Source: Roseateles_B flavus
Lineage (GTDB): Bacteria; Pseudomonadota; Gammaproteobacteria; Burkholderiales; Burkholderiaceae_C
Assembly (NCBI RefSeq): GCF_039872765.1
Contig: NZ_JBDPZC010000007.1
Location: forward strand, 248,001-312,000
DNA length: 64,000 nt
Direction of reading: 5' to 3'
Shown: in pieces, positions 54,960 to 61,935 of the stretch
Layout: every line of letters begins with the position of its first letter
Numbering within the stretch: position 1 is the first letter of the stretch
Program-made: the position numbers and the translations under genes
Notes under the pieces: model-generated
Seen by the model: the letters and a program-made list of their open reading frames with translations, nothing else
Told to the model about the DNA's origin: nothing
The model's database searches: none

Positions 54960-55691
54960 TCACGCCCCGCCGGGCGCACCGAGGATGGCCTCGGGTCCCG
55001 CAACCCAACACCACTGCCCTTGCGGCAGATCGGCCGGCAGCACGAGGTCACCGAACTGCGGCCGGTGCAGGCGCTCCACGCGGTTGCTGACCGCCGCCAT
55101 CATGCGCTTGACCTGGTGGTACTTGCCCTCGGCCAGCGTCAGGCGTACGCCATGCGTGCCCATGGCCTCGGCGGCCAGGGCCTTCACCAGCTCGGGCTCG
55201 CGGTGGACCTTCAGCTCGTGTTCGTGCAGTTCCACGCCGGCCAACAGGCGCTCGAGCTGCTCGGCGTCGACCGGGTGCTTGCAATGCGCCTCGTAGACCT
55301 TGGGCACGTGGTGCTTGGGGCTGGTGAGCTTGTGGATGAGGGTGCCATCGTCGGTCAGCAGCAGCAGGCCGGTGGTGTCCTCGTCCAGGCGGCCGACGGG
55401 CTGCACACCGCGCTCGCGCAGGGGCGCGGGCAGCAGGCTCATCACGCTGGGATGGTGGCGGGGCTTCTGCGAGCACTCGTAGCCGGCCGGCTTGTGCAGC
55501 ATGACCAGGGCCTTCTCGTGATAGGGCCAGGTCTTGCCACTGACCTCGAACTGCAGGCCCTGGGGGTCGAAATCGGCATCGGGGTCGTCCACGACGTCGC
55601 CGTGGATCTTGACCTCGCCGTGGTGGATCAGGCCGGCGCAGAGGCGGCGGCTGCCGAAGCCTTGGGAAAAGAGAATCTGGGACAAGCGCAT
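54960..55691 (-). CDS. rsuA: 16S rRNA pseudouridine synthase, RsuA type
   Basis: From ATG 55691 the 243-residue protein has a short S4 RNA-binding domain (RLSQILFSQGFGSRRLCAGLI) and an RsuA/RluB/E/F catalytic domain with GRLDEDTTGLLLLTDDG, whose first Asp after GRL is the catalytic one, and VRLTLAEGKYHQVKRMMAA. RsuA makes pseudouridine 516 in 16S rRNA. The RsuA call over RluE or RluF is based on size and the S4 domain. It starts eight bases after the P1 peptidase stop. Confidence 0.88.
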   Translation of the reverse strand: MRLSQILFSQGFGSRRLCAGLIHHGEVKIHGDVVDDPDADFDPQGLQFEVSGKTWPYHEKALVMLHKPAGYECSQKPRHHPSVMSLLPAPLRERGVQPVGRLDEDTTGLLLLTDDGTLIHKLTSPKHHVPKVYEAHCKHPVDAEQLERLLAGVELHEHELKVHREPELVKALAAEAMGTHGVRLTLAEGKYHQVKRMMAAVSNRVERLHRPQFGDLVLPADLPQGQWCWVAGPEAILGAPGGA

Positions 55692-55698
55692 CGCTGCA

Positions 55699-56667
55699 TT
55701 ATCCAAGCTCGCCGGCCGAGGGCAGGCCGGGCAGGCCGCTCGCGGATCGCACAGCGTCCACCACGGCGGCCGCCAGCGCCTCGGCGGCCATCACGCCCAG
55801 CAGTCCGAGGTCGGCAGGGCCCGAGGCGCCGGTGGCGAGGCTGAAGACGATGTCGCCATCACTGGGCTGGTGGACGGGGTTGATGCTGCGTGCCAGCCCG
55901 TCATGGGCCATCTGGGCGAGCTTGGTAGCCTGGGCCTTGTCGAGCCGGGCATCGGTGGCGACCACGGCGAGGGTCGTGGCCGCACCGGCGATGGGTCGGA
56001 TGGGCGCGACGCCCTGAAGCAGGGCCTGGACGGTGCCCCGGGGCCGGCCGTCTTCGCCGCGGGCGCCGGCGAGGATCCGTCCACTGGCGGGGTCGACGAC
56101 GTCGCCCACGGCATTCACCACGGCCAGGGCGCTCAGCGTGGTCGCCCCCACCCGCAGCGAGGCCATGCCCAGCCCGCCTTTCATGGCCCATTGCGGCCCC
56201 AGCAGCTTGCCGACGGTCGCCCCGGCTCCTGCGCCCACGCTGCCGCGCGCCGCGCTGAGGCCAGCCGCTTCGCAGGCGGCGTAGCCGGCGTCGGCATCGG
56301 GGGTCAGGACCGGATCGCCCAGCCAGAGATCGAAAATCACCGCCGCCGGCACGATGGGCACGCGCGCCGGACCTACGGCCAGGCCGTGGCCGCGCTCGCG
56401 CAACCAGCGCATCACGCCGCTGGCGGCATCCAGGCCGAAGGCGCTGCCGCCACTGAGCAGCAGCGCATGGACCTGCTGGACGGTGTTCTCGGGGCGCAGC
56501 AGGTCCGTCTCGCGGCTGCCAGGGGCGGCTCCGCGCACGTCCACGCCAGCGGTCACGCCCTGGGGGCACAGGACGACGCTGCAGCCAGTGGGGCGCCGGC
56601 TGTCGGTCCAGTGGCCCAGGCGAAGTCCGGCCACATCGCAGAGCTGCCCTTGCAGCGTTCCAGCCAT
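55699..56667 (-). CDS. P1-family (DmpA/NylC-type) Ntn hydrolase
   Basis: A 322-residue peptidase family S58/P1 protein. The motif GLRLGHWTDSRRPTGCSVVLCP near the start, LLSGGSAFGLDAASGVMRWL, and GATTLSALAVVNAVGDVVDP around two-thirds are family hallmarks; the protein is expected to cut itself before a Ser/Thr that becomes the nucleophile, probably in GATTLSA. Members act on D-aminopeptides, beta-peptides or nylon oligomers, so substrate is unclear. It is cytoplasmic or exported without an evident signal. It lies four bases downstream of the DUF3617 gene. Confidence 0.85.
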   Translation of the reverse strand: MAGTLQGQLCDVAGLRLGHWTDSRRPTGCSVVLCPQGVTAGVDVRGAAPGSRETDLLRPENTVQQVHALLLSGGSAFGLDAASGVMRWLRERGHGLAVGPARVPIVPAAVIFDLWLGDPVLTPDADAGYAACEAAGLSAARGSVGAGAGATVGKLLGPQWAMKGGLGMASLRVGATTLSALAVVNAVGDVVDPASGRILAGARGEDGRPRGTVQALLQGVAPIRPIAGAATTLAVVATDARLDKAQATKLAQMAHDGLARSINPVHQPSDGDIVFSLATGASGPADLGLLGVMAAEALAAAVVDAVRSASGLPGLPSAGELG

Positions 56668-56671
56668 GGGT

Positions 56672-57226
56672 TCAGGGGCGCGGCTTGTGCGGCTGGATGC
56701 TGCCGCAGTCGGCGCCCAGCCAGCGACCCTCGCCTGAGATGGTCATGCTGCGGCCCTGGCGCTGGATGCTCAGCTTGCTGCTGTAGTGCTCCGCGCTGTC
56801 GAAGGTGAATTCGCCGTCGCCTTCGGAGGCCGGGTCGGTGCAGGTGAAGTGGCTGCGCACGGTATTGCCGCTGCGCGTGACCTGCTGCTTGCAGCGGCCC
56901 TTGTCATCCACCGGCGGCTCATGCCGTTCGGCCTGCTCCTTGCTGATGCAGGTCTTGATGGTGACGGTCCCGCCGGCGCCCATGTTCACCTGCACGCCGT
57001 GCTGGGCCATCATCTGCTCCATCATCTGGCGCTTCTCCGGCGGCATATTGGCCATGGCCTGCCGGGCCTGGTCCATCTTGGCCTGCTGGGCGGGGTCCAG
57101 CTGCGGCTTCTGGGTCATCTCCCAGAGGCCGGGCTTCATGGTGGACTGCGCGCTGGCGCACAAGGGCAGGGCCAGCAGGGCGGCAAGCGCGGCGCGGGGG
57201 GCACGGGGGCGGCGGATCGGCTTCAT
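56672..57226 (-). CDS. DUF3617 periplasmic protein
   Basis: ATG 57226 has GAGGAG upstream on the minus strand. The 184 residues have a signal peptide (RAALAALLALPLCASA) and the DUF3617 pattern: MKPGLWEMTQKPQ, a Met/Gln-rich helix (MANMPPEKRQMMEQMMAQ), KTCISKEQAE, and CTDPASEGDGEF, with the conserved Cys pair. Function unknown; members are exported and common in proteobacteria. The P1 peptidase gene starts four bases after its stop. Confidence 0.85.
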   Translation of the reverse strand: MKPIRRPRAPRAALAALLALPLCASAQSTMKPGLWEMTQKPQLDPAQQAKMDQARQAMANMPPEKRQMMEQMMAQHGVQVNMGAGGTVTIKTCISKEQAERHEPPVDDKGRCKQQVTRSGNTVRSHFTCTDPASEGDGEFTFDSAEHYSSKLSIQRQGRSMTISGEGRWLGADCGSIQPHKPRP

Positions 57227-57273
57227 CGCAACTCCTCGGTGGGGGTGCGGGGCAGTGTAGTCCGCCGTTTCCC

Positions 57274-58383
57274 TCAGGCGAAGACCCCGGCCTGCTCCGT
57301 CATGCGGGCGCTGACCTCGGCCAGGTGGTGCAGACCGTCGCCCCACTGCATCTCCATCACCGTGAGCCGCTTGAAGAAGTGGCTGGAGATGTATTCGTCC
57401 GTCACGCCGATGCCGCCGTGCAGCTGCGTGCACTGCTGGCCGACGAAGCGCATGGACTGGCTCAGCTGCAGCTTCACCTGCGACAGCGCGCGGCGGCGCT
57501 GCGCGGGCGGTTCGCCCAGCTTCAGCGTGGCGTAGTAGCTCATGGAGCGAGCCAGCTCCAGCTGCATCTTGATGTCGGCCATGCGATGGCGCAGGGCCTG
57601 GAAGCTGGCGATGGCCACGCCGAACTGCTTGCGGGTGCTGAGGTAGTCGGCGGTGAGGCGCACCAGGGCGTCCATGGCGCCCACGGCCTCGGCGGCCTGC
57701 GCCGCGAGGGCGGTGTCCGCTGCCAGCTCCAGCAAGGCCTGGGCCGCCTCGCCCTGCGCGATGCGCTGGCCGGGCGTGGCCTGCAGGGTCAGCTCCGCAG
57801 CGGCCGAGCCGTCGTGCAGCACATAGCCGCGGGTGACGAGGCCCTCGGCGCCGGCCTCGACCAGGTACAGCGCCGGCCCCTGCTCGTCCGTGGCGGGAAC
57901 GACGAAGGCCTGGGCCTGCGCGCCCGCGCTGACCAGGCTCTTGACGCCGCTGAGCCGGCCCGCGGTGGCCCGGGTCTGGCCCATGTCCAGCCGGTAGCGC
58001 AGGCCGCGTTCCTGGTGCGCGAGCACCACCAGCGCCTCGCCTGCGACGATGCGGGGCAGCCAGTCGGCCTGCAGGGCCTGCGGCGCCTGGGACAGCAGCA
58101 GCGGCGCCAGCAGGGCGCCCTGGGCATAGGGCTCCAGCACCAGGCCGTGGCCCAGTTCCTCCATCACCACCATGGCGTCCACCGGCCCCAGGGCCAGGCC
58201 GCCATGGGCTTCGGGCACCTGCAGACCCATCAGGCCCAGGCCGGCCAGGCCGTCCCAGGCCGCGCGCGAGAAGCCGCCCTCGCGGACGATGGCGCGGCGC
58301 TGCTCGAAACCGTAATCCTTCTCGACGAAACGCTGCACGGCATCGCGTAGGGCCTGCTGGTCTTCGCTGAAATCAAAATCCAT
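57274..58383 (-). CDS. Acyl-CoA dehydrogenase, PimD-like small subunit
   Basis: A 369-residue flavoprotein of the acyl-CoA dehydrogenase fold. MDFDFSEDQQALRDAVQRFV and GLMGLQVPEAHGGL are typical N-terminal pieces; STRKQFGVAIASFQALRHRMAD and CTQLHGGIGVTDEY are conserved C-terminal pieces. The middle catalytic region is shortened compared with classical enzymes. Together with the larger gene upstream it forms the pair annotated in Burkholderiales as pimeloyl-CoA dehydrogenase small and large subunits (PimD/PimC), thought to act on dicarboxylic or other acyl-CoAs. Substrate is not clear from sequence. It is 18 bases from the partner gene. Confidence 0.82.
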   Translation of the reverse strand: MDFDFSEDQQALRDAVQRFVEKDYGFEQRRAIVREGGFSRAAWDGLAGLGLMGLQVPEAHGGLALGPVDAMVVMEELGHGLVLEPYAQGALLAPLLLSQAPQALQADWLPRIVAGEALVVLAHQERGLRYRLDMGQTRATAGRLSGVKSLVSAGAQAQAFVVPATDEQGPALYLVEAGAEGLVTRGYVLHDGSAAAELTLQATPGQRIAQGEAAQALLELAADTALAAQAAEAVGAMDALVRLTADYLSTRKQFGVAIASFQALRHRMADIKMQLELARSMSYYATLKLGEPPAQRRRALSQVKLQLSQSMRFVGQQCTQLHGGIGVTDEYISSHFFKRLTVMEMQWGDGLHHLAEVSARMTEQAGVFA

Positions 58384-58401
58384 GGCTGTCTCCTGCGCGT
58401 C

Positions 58402-59601
58402 TCAGCCCAGCAGGGTCTGGGCGACGATATTGCGTTGCACCTCGTTGGACCCGCCGTAGATGGTGGTCTTGCGGTAGTTGAGGTAGTGGCTGGTCAGGGA
58501 GGCGCAGTGCGCGGCGCCGCCGGGCCAGAGCCCGCCCAGGGCCTGGTCGCCCTGCCAGCCGGCCTCCATGGCCTCGTGAATGAAGGGCGTGGCGAAAGGG
58601 CCGCCGGCCAGCATCATCAGCTCGGTGTAGCGCTGCTGGATCTCGCTGCCACGGATCTTGAGCAGGCCCGCCACGTCAAGGGACTGCTTGCCCGAGCGCT
58701 CGGCCGAGAGCACGCGCAGCACCATCATCTCCAGGGCGACGATGTCCACCTCCAGCAGGGCGATCTGGTCGCGGAAGCGGCCGTCCTCGTAGAGCCCTTC
58801 CTGCTTTGCGATGCGCTTGAGACGCTCCAGCTCGCGCTTGGCCCGGTTCACGTCGGCGATGTTGGTGCGCTCATGGGCCAGCAGGTACTTGGCGTAGGTC
58901 CAGCCCTTGTTCTCCTCGCCGATGAGGTTCTCGGCCGGCACGCGGACGTTGTCGAAGAAGACCTCGTTCACCTCGTGTTCGCCGTCCAGCATGATGATGG
59001 GCCGCACGGTGACGCCGGGCGACTTCATGTCGATCAGCAGGAAGGAGATGCCGGCCTGCGGCTTGACCTGGGTGTCGGTGCGCACGAGGCAGAAGATCCA
59101 GTCGCCGTACTGGCCCAGGGTGGTCCAGGTCTTCTGACCGTTGACCAGGTAGTGGTCGCCCTGGCGCTCGGCCCGGGTCTTGACGGAGGCCAGGTCCGAG
59201 CCGGAGCCCGGCTCGCTGTAGCCCTGGCTCCACCAGACGTCCCCGCTCATGATGCCGGGCAGGAAGCGCTGCTGCTGCTCCGCGCTGCCGAAGGCCATGA
59301 TCACCGGCGCCACCATCACCGGGCCGAAGGGCACCACCCGGGGCGCGCCGGCCAGCGCGCATTCCTCCTCGAAGAGATGACGCTGGATGGCGTCCCAGCC
59401 CGGTCCGCCGAAGCGCTGCGGCCAGGCCCAGCCATGCCAGCCTTTCTTGCCCAAAATGCGGGCCCAGCGCTGCAGGTCCTCCTTGTGCAGGCGCTGGGCG
59501 CGGTGCACCTTGTCGCTGATGTCCTGGGGCAGGTTCGCGGCCACCCAGGCACGGATCTCCGCGCGGAAGGCTTCCTGCTCGGCGGTGAAGGCCAGTTGCA
59601 T
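58402..59601 (-). CDS. Acyl-CoA dehydrogenase, PimC-like large subunit
   Basis: The 399-residue protein has the full ACAD layout: helical N-domain (FTAEQEAFRAEIRAWVAANLP), a beta domain with GYSEPGSGSDLASVKTRAER and TWTTLGQYGDWIFCLVRTD for FAD, and a C-terminal domain ending YLNYRKTTIYGGSNEVQRNI. The partner small subunit is next on the same transcript. The two genes probably form a heteromeric flavoprotein that oxidises an acyl-CoA at the alpha-beta carbons and gives electrons to ETF. No neighbouring CoA ligase or hydratase is in this window, so the pathway is not set. Confidence 0.87.
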   Translation of the reverse strand: MQLAFTAEQEAFRAEIRAWVAANLPQDISDKVHRAQRLHKEDLQRWARILGKKGWHGWAWPQRFGGPGWDAIQRHLFEEECALAGAPRVVPFGPVMVAPVIMAFGSAEQQQRFLPGIMSGDVWWSQGYSEPGSGSDLASVKTRAERQGDHYLVNGQKTWTTLGQYGDWIFCLVRTDTQVKPQAGISFLLIDMKSPGVTVRPIIMLDGEHEVNEVFFDNVRVPAENLIGEENKGWTYAKYLLAHERTNIADVNRAKRELERLKRIAKQEGLYEDGRFRDQIALLEVDIVALEMMVLRVLSAERSGKQSLDVAGLLKIRGSEIQQRYTELMMLAGGPFATPFIHEAMEAGWQGDQALGGLWPGGAAHCASLTSHYLNYRKTTIYGGSNEVQRNIVAQTLLG

Positions 59602-59769
59602 CGATGTCTCCTTGCGCCGTCCGGCCGGAGGCGCGTCATCCAGTTTGCGTCGTGCTGATTTTTAGCACGGACGTTCTTTTTTCTCCTGTCGAATGGGGGA
59701 CATCGGCCGTCTAGGGAATGCCCGGACGCCATCGGTGCGAAGCGACGCGGCAGTGCCGGGGCGATCACA

Positions 59770-60735
59770 ATGCGCGGCATGAACACGCCCATTCCCCTGC
59801 TGGCCATCCATGGAGGTGCCGGCACCATTCTTCGCCAGGCCACCTCGCATGAATCCGAGCAGGCCTATCTGCAGGCCCTGCTGGACATCATTCGGGCCGG
59901 CGAGGCCCTGCTGGCCGAGGGCGCGCCGGCGCTGGACGTGGTCGAGGCCTGCGTCCGGCTGCTGGAGGAGAACGAGCGCTTCAACGCCGGCCGCGGCGCT
60001 GTCTACACCGAGGCAGCCACCCACGAGCTGGACGCCAGCATCATGGAGGGCCACACCCGGCGCGCGGGCGCGGTGGCGGGCCTTCGCACGACGCGCAATC
60101 CGGTGCAGGCGGCCCGTGCGGTGATGGAGTCCAGCGGGCACGTGATGCTGATCGGGCCGGCAGCCGATACCTTTGCCGCGGCGCGGGGCCTGGAGCAGGT
60201 GCCGCCCGACTGGTTCGGCACGCCCGAGCGGCTGGCGCAGCTGCGCCGGGTGCAGGGCGAGGGCGGGGCCGCCAGGCTGGATCACGATGGCGCGCAGCGC
60301 CAGGCGCCGCTGGACGAACGCAGCAAGTTCGGCACCGTCGGCGCCGTGGCCCTGGACGCCCGGGGCCGGCTTGCGGCGGCCACCTCCACGGGCGGCATGA
60401 CCAACAAGAAGGTGGGGCGGGTGGGCGATTCGCCCATCCTGGGCGCGGGCTGCTACGCGGACGACACCGTGGCCGTCTCCTGCACCGGCACCGGCGAGGC
60501 CTTCATGCGCAGCGTGGCCGCGCACGAGCTTTCCGCCCAGATGCGCTACCTGGGTCGCAGCCTGGAAGCCGCCTGCGAGGACGTGGTGGGCACGTGCCTG
60601 CCGGCAGTTGGCGGGCAGGGGGGGCTGATCGCGGTCTCGCACCGGGGCGAGCTGTGCCTGCCTTTCAACACCGAAGGCATGTACCGCGGCTGGGTCCGCC
60701 TCGGCGAGGCGCCGCAGGCACGGATCTTCCGCTGA
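59770..60735 (+). CDS. Isoaspartyl peptidase/L-asparaginase (plant type)
   Basis: A 321-residue Ntn hydrolase. LLAIHGGAGTILR at the start, then KFGTVGAVALDARGRLAAATSTGG around the middle, where the Gly-Thr bond is cut in maturation and the Thr becomes the nucleophile. ITNKKVGR-like MTNKKVGRVGDSPILGAGCYA follows, with GTGTGEA-like CTGTGEAFM later. The enzyme cleaves isoaspartyl dipeptides and asparagine in the cytoplasm, repairing or recycling damaged peptides. No ribosome site is strong; ATG 59779 is an alternative start. A bidirectional terminator follows. Confidence 0.92.
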   Translation: MRGMNTPIPLLAIHGGAGTILRQATSHESEQAYLQALLDIIRAGEALLAEGAPALDVVEACVRLLEENERFNAGRGAVYTEAATHELDASIMEGHTRRAGAVAGLRTTRNPVQAARAVMESSGHVMLIGPAADTFAAARGLEQVPPDWFGTPERLAQLRRVQGEGGAARLDHDGAQRQAPLDERSKFGTVGAVALDARGRLAAATSTGGMTNKKVGRVGDSPILGAGCYADDTVAVSCTGTGEAFMRSVAAHELSAQMRYLGRSLEAACEDVVGTCLPAVGGQGGLIAVSHRGELCLPFNTEGMYRGWVRLGEAPQARIFR

Positions 60736-60779
60736 CAGGTGCGGGCCGTGGCAGGCCGGCGCATTGGCCCGGCCATGAA

Positions 60780-60803
60780 AAAAGCAGCCCGCGGGCTGCT
60801 TTT
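60780..60803. terminator. Bidirectional Rho-independent terminator
   Basis: AAAAGCAGCCC and GGGCTGCTTTT form an 11-pair inverted repeat with a GC centre, giving A/T tails on both sides. It separates the convergent asparaginase gene and PEP-CTERM gene (stop 18 bases away). Confidence 0.88.
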
Positions 60804-60821
60804 GCTGAGGCCATCAAGCGC

Positions 60822-61670
60822 TCACTGCTTGCGGCGGCGGGTGTAGGCCACGGCGCCGAAGGCTGCGAAGGCCAGGGCGATGGAGCCGGGCTCGGGCACG
60901 CTGCTCTTCTTGTCGGAGACCGCCAGGAAGGTCTGCGACGAGGGGCTGGCCGTGCTCTTGTACACCGTGTAGTTGTAGGCCGACTTGGTCAGGCCCAGCG
61001 AGCTGGTCCAGAAGGACTCGTTGGCGTTGTTCAGGGCGTCCAGGTACTTCTCGGCCTGGGTGCGCACCGATTCGTAGCTGGTGTTGCTGAAGTAGGCGCC
61101 ACCGCTCTTGGTGGGGTCGGCCACGCCGCTGTTGGCGTCGCCCAGCAGCTCCCACAGCACGTACTGGAAGGCAGCCGACTTGGTGTTGCTCGTCATGCTG
61201 TCCTTGTAGGCATAGCTGTAGAGCTCGACCAGGTTGTTGTACAGGCTGACGGTGCCGGACTTGTACTCGTAGCTGTCGACCGTGGAGTAGGGGGCGCTGG
61301 TGAACAGCGTCTTGTAGGCCGAAGCCGCACCGTTGCCGCTGACGGCAGCGCCGCTGCTGTTGAGCCCGACGCCCATGAAGGAGTCCAGCGAGGAGGTGCT
61401 GTAGGTGCTCGTCAGCTTGCTGGTGGTCAGCGGGTCGATGCAGTAGACCCAGAACTGCTGGCTGGCGCTGGAGTCGTTGACCAGCGAGGCACCCATGGAC
61501 TGGCCGGTCTTGGTGTAGGCGCCGATCTGGATGTCGGCCTGGCCGTAGCGGTTCGTGCCGGTGCCAGAGAGGCTGGTGTTGTAAGCCTGGGCCGAGCCCA
61601 TGCACAGCACCGCAAGCCCGAGGCTGGCGCCCAAAGTGGCAAAGGTCTTGGTCATTGCTGCAGTGCTCAT
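60822..61670 (-). CDS. PEP-CTERM-sorted exported protein
   Basis: The 282-residue protein has a signal peptide (TLGASLGLAVLCMGSAQA), a Ser/Thr/Tyr-rich mature part (YNTSLSGTGTNRYGQADI to LAVSDKKS) and the C-terminal sorting signal VPEPGSIALAFAAFGAVAY followed by TRRRKQ, a textbook PEP-CTERM. Such proteins are processed by exosortase (XrtA) and often become part of biofilm or extracellular matrix. The middle includes CIDPLTTSKL, which resembles matrix-type PEP-CTERM proteins. It lies downstream of a PrsT-like gene on the same strand, with a candidate sigma-54 promoter in the gap, and ends at the terminator shared with the asparaginase gene. ATG 61655 is an alternative start. Confidence 0.9.
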   Translation of the reverse strand: MSTAAMTKTFATLGASLGLAVLCMGSAQAYNTSLSGTGTNRYGQADIQIGAYTKTGQSMGASLVNDSSASQQFWVYCIDPLTTSKLTSTYSTSSLDSFMGVGLNSSGAAVSGNGAASAYKTLFTSAPYSTVDSYEYKSGTVSLYNNLVELYSYAYKDSMTSNTKSAAFQYVLWELLGDANSGVADPTKSGGAYFSNTSYESVRTQAEKYLDALNNANESFWTSSLGLTKSAYNYTVYKSTASPSSQTFLAVSDKKSSVPEPGSIALAFAAFGAVAYTRRRKQ

Positions 61671-61786
61671 GGTCTTGTCGCTTGGTTGCTTGCCGGCAGG
61701 GTCCCCCCGGCGATGGTCGGAAGGCTACCAGCGAATCTGGAGTTGTTCATCCCGTGAACGAGGGGCCGATGCACAGGGCAAGGGAA

Positions 61787-61802
61787 CTGTCACGTCTGAC
61801 AG
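61787..61802. promoter_or_regulatory. Inverted repeat near the PEP-CTERM gene start of transcription
   Basis: CTGTCA-CGTC-TGACAG has perfect six-base arms around four bases. It lies just downstream of the candidate sigma-54 promoter, at the expected start of transcription of the PEP-CTERM gene, so it could be an operator or a leader hairpin. Confidence 0.35.
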
Positions 61803-61810
61803 GGTGGGCT

Positions 61811-61826
61811 AGCAAAATCAGGGCCA
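61811..61826 (-). promoter_or_regulatory. Candidate sigma-54 (-24/-12) promoter of the PEP-CTERM gene
   Basis: On the minus strand, TGGCCCTGATTTTGCT has the exact GG-N10-GC spacing and matches TGGCACG-N4-TTGCW in ten of twelve fixed positions. It lies 141 bases before the PEP-CTERM ATG. PEP-CTERM loci are known to be under PrsK/PrsR and RpoN control in several betaproteobacteria. Confidence 0.55.
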
Positions 61827-61935
61827 CCATCGCTAAGTCATTGATTTGAAATACGCAGGCAAGTGTTTCAAGCTGTTTTCAAACGTAAATGTAAGGCCAG
61901 CCGACAGAAGGGGCATGGGCCCGGAGCCGCCCGGC

